Made by a program: the position numbers and the translations under genes. The notes beneath the pieces were generated by a model. That model searched no databases, was not told where the DNA came from, and was given only the letters and a program-made list of their open reading frames with translations. A stretch of 12,500 nucleotides of DNA from Halocaridina rubra (lineage: Eukaryota; Arthropoda; Malacostraca; Decapoda; Atyidae), in assembly GCA_037179515.1 (NCBI GenBank), contig JAXCGZ010022660.1:205001-217500 (forward strand), in the 5' to 3' direction. Shown one piece after another: positions 8,574 to 12,500 of this stretch. Every line of letters starts with the position of its first letter. The first letter of the stretch is position 1.

Positions 8574-8818
8574 TTAACATGTTTAGTGATTCCCTAAGAA
8601 TTCTTTCATCAATAGGGTATAGAGGGTTACGTTTCCTGTTTCACCTCAAATCAGAAGCTTGTGTGATCATAACTATTCTAAGTGTGGGGTTAGTGGTGAC
8701 TAATTACTTTCTCAGGTTCACGTTTAAAGGTCATTGATAAATGAAATGTTGTATATTTTATCCGTAGAGTTTAATTGGATAAAGCCCAACATTCCTATCC
8801 TTGATACCCTAGATACTC
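8574..8818. other. Spacer between SINE copies
   Basis: AT-rich sequence with no ORF, no repeat I recognise and no exon-like patch. Confidence 0.4.
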
Positions 8819-8970
8819 AGGGGGCGCGATAGTTCAGTGGTTAGAGTGGTCGTAAGTGATCAACGCGGATTTGAGCCTGCCAGAGGGCTTTAGGTAGGGC
8901 ATTCAGCCTTAATTCCCCGGCTCCAACTTGTCTGTGCCCAATCCCATTCGATTGGGGCGTAATTGTGATA
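8819..8970 (+). mobile_element. SINE-1 copy
   Basis: GGGGGCGCGATAGTTCAGTG opens a tRNA-like head, with a degenerate B-box GGATTTGAGCCTG at about 8867-8879. It is followed by TAGGTAGGGCATTCAGCC, TTAATTCCCCGGCTCCAAC, TTGTCTGTGCCCA, ATCCCATTCGATTGGGG and CGTAATTGTGATA. It has the opposite orientation to the copies at 7821-7977 and 8417-8573. Confidence 0.75.
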
Positions 8971-9048
8971 TTTCATATTGCATTATGTAGGTCACTTCGG
9001 ATGTAGTATTCTTCTTTATTTTTTGCACAGGATATATCAATTTGCTGG

Positions 9049-9115
9049 ACTTCCAGCATTAATTCCCCAACTCCGAATCAGTCTGTCCACCCCAATGATG
9101 GGGATTAATAGCGAC
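9049..9115 (+). mobile_element. SINE-1 3' fragment
   Basis: Only the 3' body is present: CTTCCAGCATTAATTCCCC, AACTCCGAATCAGTCTGTCC and ACCCCAATGATGGGG followed by ATTAATAGCGAC. No tRNA-like head precedes it, so it is a 5'-truncated copy. Confidence 0.65.
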
Positions 9116-9388
9116 TTATAAAAAAACGATCAACTCTATAATTGACTTTATATATGTATATAAAGTAAAGATTACTTAGTTCCAAATGTTCCGTTACATA
9201 CCAACTTCACTTTAAATTTGAATATATTTAAATTTAACGGTTTATTATGCTGTCTGTGAAAAAATAATTCCAATTCAGATCATTCAGGAATTCAGATTCC
9301 ACTGAATTAATCAAATTTTACAAGATATCTGGGTGATGAATAAGGAAAAATGGAGAAATTATCTATTAGGTAGTCTTTTAAGAGGATA

Positions 9389-9572
<184 letters not shown>

Positions 9573-9607
9573 GGTGCTTTTGTATGGTAATGTATTTTTA
9601 TTCTCCC

Positions 9608-9668
9608 TCTGTATCTATCTAGCTAGCTATCTATCTACCTATCAATCTACCTATCTGTCAATCTATTA
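9608..9668. repeat. Degenerate (TCTA)n tetranucleotide tract
   Basis: Variants TCTA, GCTA, CCTA and TCAA repeat in register for about 60 bases. Confidence 0.8.
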
Positions 9669-9764
9669 ATCTTCTGTCTCTTTGGTGTTTTAGCACATTT
9701 TTTTTTATTAAATTTATTGTGCAAAACAAAGTCAGTCAAGATTAAATATAATGCATTAATTTTT

Positions 9765-9767
<3 letters not shown>

Positions 9768-9824
<57 letters not shown>

Positions 9825-9826
9825 TC
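9768..9826. repeat. (CT)n microsatellite
   Basis: About 27 CT units ending in CCTCTCC. On the minus strand it reads as a Glu-Arg repeat ORF, which is not a gene. Confidence 0.96.
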
Positions 9827-10028
9827 CAAGAAACTGATAAGTAGAGGCCTATATAATTATACATATGTACGTTATTATTTACTGACTATAAGTAAGGTTT
9901 AAATGAAATCTGAAATAAAGTACCCTGGCATTACTAATATAATAAAATTCCTTAATATAAAACTCTACAGAAGGATAATCTGGCAAACAACTGGTTGAAA
10001 ATAGAATCCGTTTACGTCAGCAAAAAAG

Positions 10029-10268
10029 TCTCCCTGGAGACCAGTTCTTGTTTTTGTTCCGGATTTACGTCACGGACTCCCTTTTCTACCAAGGGCCAGG
10101 ACGGTTGCTTCCCTGCGAAGGACTTAGTTTTGGCAGAGGTAATCGTTACCCTGAGTGCATGCCCTTGAAACTCTCAGACCGTGACGGGGCGCGAACCCTC
10201 GACCTGACGCCTCAGAGTCGCGGACGCTACCGCTTACGCCACGGTGACTACTCTCCCTGGAGACCAGT
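10029..10268 (-). mobile_element. SINE-2 copy with perfect 17-bp target duplication
   Basis: The direct repeat TCTCCCTGGAGACCAGT occurs identically at 10029-10045 and 10252-10268 and brackets an element of 206 bases (10046-10251). On the minus strand the element starts GTAGTCACCGTGGCGTAAGC and carries the B-box GGGTTCGCGCCCC, GGGCATGCACTCAGGGTAAC, CTAAGTCCTTCGCAGGGAAG, CCCTTGGTAGAAAAGGGAG and TCCGTGACGTAAATCCGG, ending in an A-rich AACAAAAACAAGAAC tail. The perfect duplication and A-rich tail indicate LINE-type target-primed insertion that is relatively recent. The plus-strand ORF at 10048-10278 and the minus ORF at 10336-10124 are by-products. Confidence 0.93.
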
Positions 10269-10736
10269 AAGGAACTAAATTCATGAAATATAATATAAAG
10301 AAGAGGACAAGAGAATTCCAGCCTCTTCCTCGTCATAATGCTTAATTTATTTTAAACGACCTATATACGAAAAAGGAATGGGTAAGTACATGAGAAAAAT
10401 ACCTTGTATGGGACTTTAAACCCAATTACAAAGGTGATAGTACTTGCGTGGACAAAATTCTGTATTACTTTCCGTAAGACTAATTGTAGGATGCTCCTGG
10501 TTCTGTTGCTGCTGCTGCTACTACAACTACTACTACTACTACTATCATCGTTGCTCCTACTGGTATAATACTTAATTTCTAAGGCTACTTGAAATAATCT
10601 AGTTTCTGTTTATATTGTTACAGTAGCCTATTCCAATCACCAAAGGCGATATATACTACTTGGGCATCAAATTTTCTTATTTTTGTTGCTATAATCCTGT
10701 AGCAATATGATCAAAATATCCATACAGTCTGGTCAC
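10269..10736. other. 3' flank of the 137-aa ORF, with a short triplet repeat
   Basis: It contains a (CTG)n/(CTA)n-type triplet tract at 10504-10547. A minus-strand AATAAA at 10351-10346 lies 386 bases past the stop codon of the upstream ORF and could serve as its polyadenylation signal. In DNA this AT-rich that is weak evidence. Confidence 0.4.
10504..10547. repeat. Interrupted GCT/ACT triplet repeat
   Basis: Four GCT units (TTGCTGCTGCTGCTAC) followed by about nine ACT/ACA units. Imperfect, about 44 bases. Confidence 0.8.
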
Positions 10737-11150
10737 TCAACATATTCCCACAGCAATATTAATACATGCCTCTCCATGATGATTTTGAGAGTGCCTGTGG
10801 CTATCATGCATTATGCCAGGATTGTCATGTCCTTTGGAATGTGGCACTTCCTGGAAATGACCTCGAGGTCTAACAGATTCAGCCATATCTTGAGGGTCAG
10901 CGGGGCATGTAATAAGATCAGCAGGACATTCCATGAGATCTAAACCCTCCTTGTCGGACACCGCCTCCTGAAACCAGGATGGATGTGGCATTTCTCCAGC
11001 AAAATCCTGAGACTCTCCAGGAGCTCCCCAGTTGCTTCCTGGATCCTGGAAATGAGATGCGGCATCTTCCAGAAGACGCCTTTGGTGTTTTAGCTGGCGT
11101 CGTATCCTACGACGCATTCGATGGATTTTTGGAAGGAAAACTTGCACCAT
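10737..11150 (-). CDS. Hypothetical 137-aa protein, unknown family
   Basis: An ATG at 11150-11148 in the context GTCGCCATGG (near-ideal animal Kozak) opens 137 codons ending in TGA (10739-10737). The ORF is visibly richer in G+C than its flanks, which supports coding. The N-terminus has a basic cluster (MRRRIRRQLKHQRRLLE, residues 12-28). The middle is Pro/Gly/Trp-containing and partly acidic, with a doubled Cys-Pro-Ala-Asp motif (about residues 80-90). The C-terminal quarter is His-rich. No signal peptide or membrane segment is present from this Met. The frame is open a further 33 codons upstream, where an acceptor-like TTTTATGCTTCAG (AG at 11199-11198) would add a hydrophobic stretch before the Met. 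No good donor was seen inside it, so it looks like a single-exon gene, a terminal exon, or a retrocopy. I do not recognise a family and do not claim it as the RIC3 N-terminus. Confidence 0.45.
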   Translation of the reverse strand: MVQVFLPKIHRMRRRIRRQLKHQRRLLEDAASHFQDPGSNWGAPGESQDFAGEMPHPSWFQEAVSDKEGLDLMECPADLITCPADPQDMAESVRPRGHFQEVPHSKGHDNPGIMHDSHRHSQNHHGEACINIAVGIC

Positions 11151-11198
11151 GGCGACTATTAATTTGAATACTGAAGATTTTCTTGTAAAGAGTAACAC

Positions 11199-11573
11199 TG
11201 AAGCATAAAAGCACAGTGTAATGTGAGTGTTTTCCTTTGTGTTAATACATTATTTCACTTCAGTTAAACTGTGAACTGCCGTCTGAAGTACAGTACACTA
11301 CAAATATGTTCTCTATTTGATAGGTACTTATCGTATCTAAAGATATTGATGAAATAGATACAAGTAATTAGCATAAAAAGCATATATGACATTAACATTC
11401 GCCCTCATTATGTACATTCAGAAGCAAGGCGCCTGCAGCATAATTTAGACACCATTTAGAGCACAAGAATCACATGTTTCTTGAATAAATAAAATTTCGA
11501 TGATTGAGTTTAACAAACTTATTATTGATGTGTGTATACATTTTTCAGTTATATAACATCTGAATTTTATATT
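11199..11573. other. Upstream flank of the 137-aa ORF
   Basis: AT-rich sequence. No clear TATA/Inr promoter arrangement, exon or repeat could be supported. Confidence 0.35.
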
Positions 11574-11631
11574 GATTATTATTATTATTATTATTATTAT
11601 TCTTATTATTATTATTACTATTACTACTACA
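11574..11631. repeat. (ATT)n microsatellite
   Basis: About 16 ATT units with one C interruption, ending in TTACTACTAC. Confidence 0.94.
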
Positions 11632-11895
11632 TATAATCAGAATTCACGTAGTCCATACACTTGCCCCCCCACTGAAAAAAAAAATCTTCCATAAATGACT
11701 GCCAAATTCACAAAACAAAAATAAACTTTAGCCTATTTTTTGCACATCCTAAACATCAAAGGCCGTTTGTATCCATAAAAATGAACTAAGTTACACAAAC
11801 AGCCACACACACTGGGAGCAAATGAACCACTAAGAACTACTACAATCCAGCACTGAATCCAGCACTCAAATCCATGGAATTTCTGAGGCTTCAGT

Positions 11896-11898
<3 letters not shown>
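11632..11898. other. Spacer without recognised features
   Basis: It contains a small direct duplication (AATCCAGCACT twice near 11845-11867) and an A-homopolymer. No gene evidence was seen. Confidence 0.4.

Positions 11899-11973
<75 letters not shown>
11899..11973. repeat. (AG)n microsatellite
   Basis: About 37 uninterrupted AG units. The ATGG just before it makes a Glu-Arg repeat ORF on the plus strand, which is not a gene. Confidence 0.97.
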
Positions 11974-11976
<3 letters not shown>

Positions 11977-12205
11977 TAAGTCAGGGAGAAAAAAGAGAAA
12001 TACGAGACATTTAGCAAAGTACAAAAGGACGGAAGAAAAGGATTATGAAGTGAAATTAGAATATTTATATTCAATGACATAATTTAATATATATGTGTGC
12101 ATCTATATATGTGTGTGTGTTTGTGTATACATACATATTCATTAACGTATTTGCTGTAAATAGAATAGTTTCTTCTTGCACTTAGAAAACTAGATATATA
12201 AAGCA

Positions 12206-12278
12206 TGCGCGACTTAGATTCGTCAGGTCGACGTACGAGACCCACCACTCACAAGAAGAGGGAGTCCTAGACGTAAAA
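12206..12278 (+). mobile_element. SINE-2 remnant with internal deletion
   Basis: CGCGACTTAGATTCGTCAGG with the following TCGACGTACGAG matches the tRNA-like head of SINE-2 (CGCGACTCTGAGGCGTCAGG). About 25 bases later AGAGGGAGTCCTAGACGTAA matches the 3' end (AAAGGGAGTCCGTGACGTAA). The roughly 100 bases between these blocks in the full copies are missing. Degenerate, no target duplication seen. Confidence 0.55.
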
Positions 12279-12293
12279 TATGACCTCTCATTC

Positions 12294-12295
<2 letters not shown>

Positions 12296-12384
<89 letters not shown>
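12296..12384. repeat. (AT)n microsatellite with (AC)n end
   Basis: About 39 AT units ending in ACACACACAC at 12374-12384. This has the same AT-then-AC architecture as the tract at 5724-5851. It lies immediately after the SINE-2 remnant. Confidence 0.96.
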
Positions 12385-12500
12385 AACTGCGCACTAAAAG
12401 AGGAAGAACAAATAAAAAAATATTAAAAGCTACTAAGAATCAATGCCACAAGAGGACCAAAGAGGACTGGAATTTGTAGGTCTTCCCAATACAGCAAACG

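Noticed and set aside
9647..9829. Glu-Arg and Leu-Ser repeat ORFs, also at 11897-12082
   Set aside because: Translation of (CT)n/(AG)n microsatellites; the open frame depends only on the repeat.
10048..10278. Plus-strand ORF with protein-like Asp-Gly-Ala-Arg-Thr-Leu-Asp-Leu stretch
   Set aside because: It lies almost entirely inside the SINE-2 insertion bounded by the 17-bp target duplication; the reading is antisense to the SINE's tRNA-like head.
10979..11167. Plus-strand ORF of 62 codons
   Set aside because: Antisense to the longer minus ORF with the better Kozak start; likely a shadow frame in GC-rich sequence.
10737..11198. 137-aa ORF as the RIC3 N-terminal exon (hydrophobic stretch then Leu-Pro-Lys, as after RIC3 membrane segment 1)
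   Set aside because: Resemblance is limited to a few residues, the hydrophobic part lies before the best start codon, and no donor in phase with 7254 precedes the stop.

Overview
This is nuclear DNA of an animal. It is AT-rich, has spliced coding exons on the minus strand, and is crowded with long dinucleotide and trinucleotide microsatellites and tRNA-derived SINEs. An arthropod-like RIC3 membrane segment together with the very high (AT)n/(CT)n load points to a crustacean, most likely a decapod; that assignment is inference. No bacterial, viral, CRISPR or operon-like feature was found.

Layout. The minus strand carries the 3' half of a RIC3-like gene (chaperone for nicotinic acetylcholine receptors). 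An exon with the second transmembrane segment lies at 7254-7105, followed by an exon at 5618-5411 and a large acidic terminal exon at 1329-446. All three are compatible in splice phase. A GC-rich 45-base candidate microexon of matching phase sits at 4207-4163. The 5' exons of RIC3, including the first transmembrane segment, are not recognisable in the window. A separate GC-richer ORF (11150-10737, minus, 137 aa) has a near-ideal Kozak context but no recognised family.

Introns and flanks hold seven copies or fragments of one SINE family (SINE-1) and four of another (SINE-2). One SINE-2 copy is flanked by a perfect 17-bp target duplication. There is also a ~53-bp minisatellite of about seven units next to the terminal RIC3 exon, a degenerate ~117-bp tandem repeat of about four units, an imperfect ~111-bp hairpin element, and at least ten microsatellites. 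SINEs are densest between 7.8 and 9.1 kb.

I see no undescribed multi-gene system. The points most worth checking are the missing RIC3 coiled-coil exon and the candidate microexon, the minisatellite carrying acceptor-like motifs against a real splice site, the two SINE families, the hairpin element, and the orphan 137-aa ORF.
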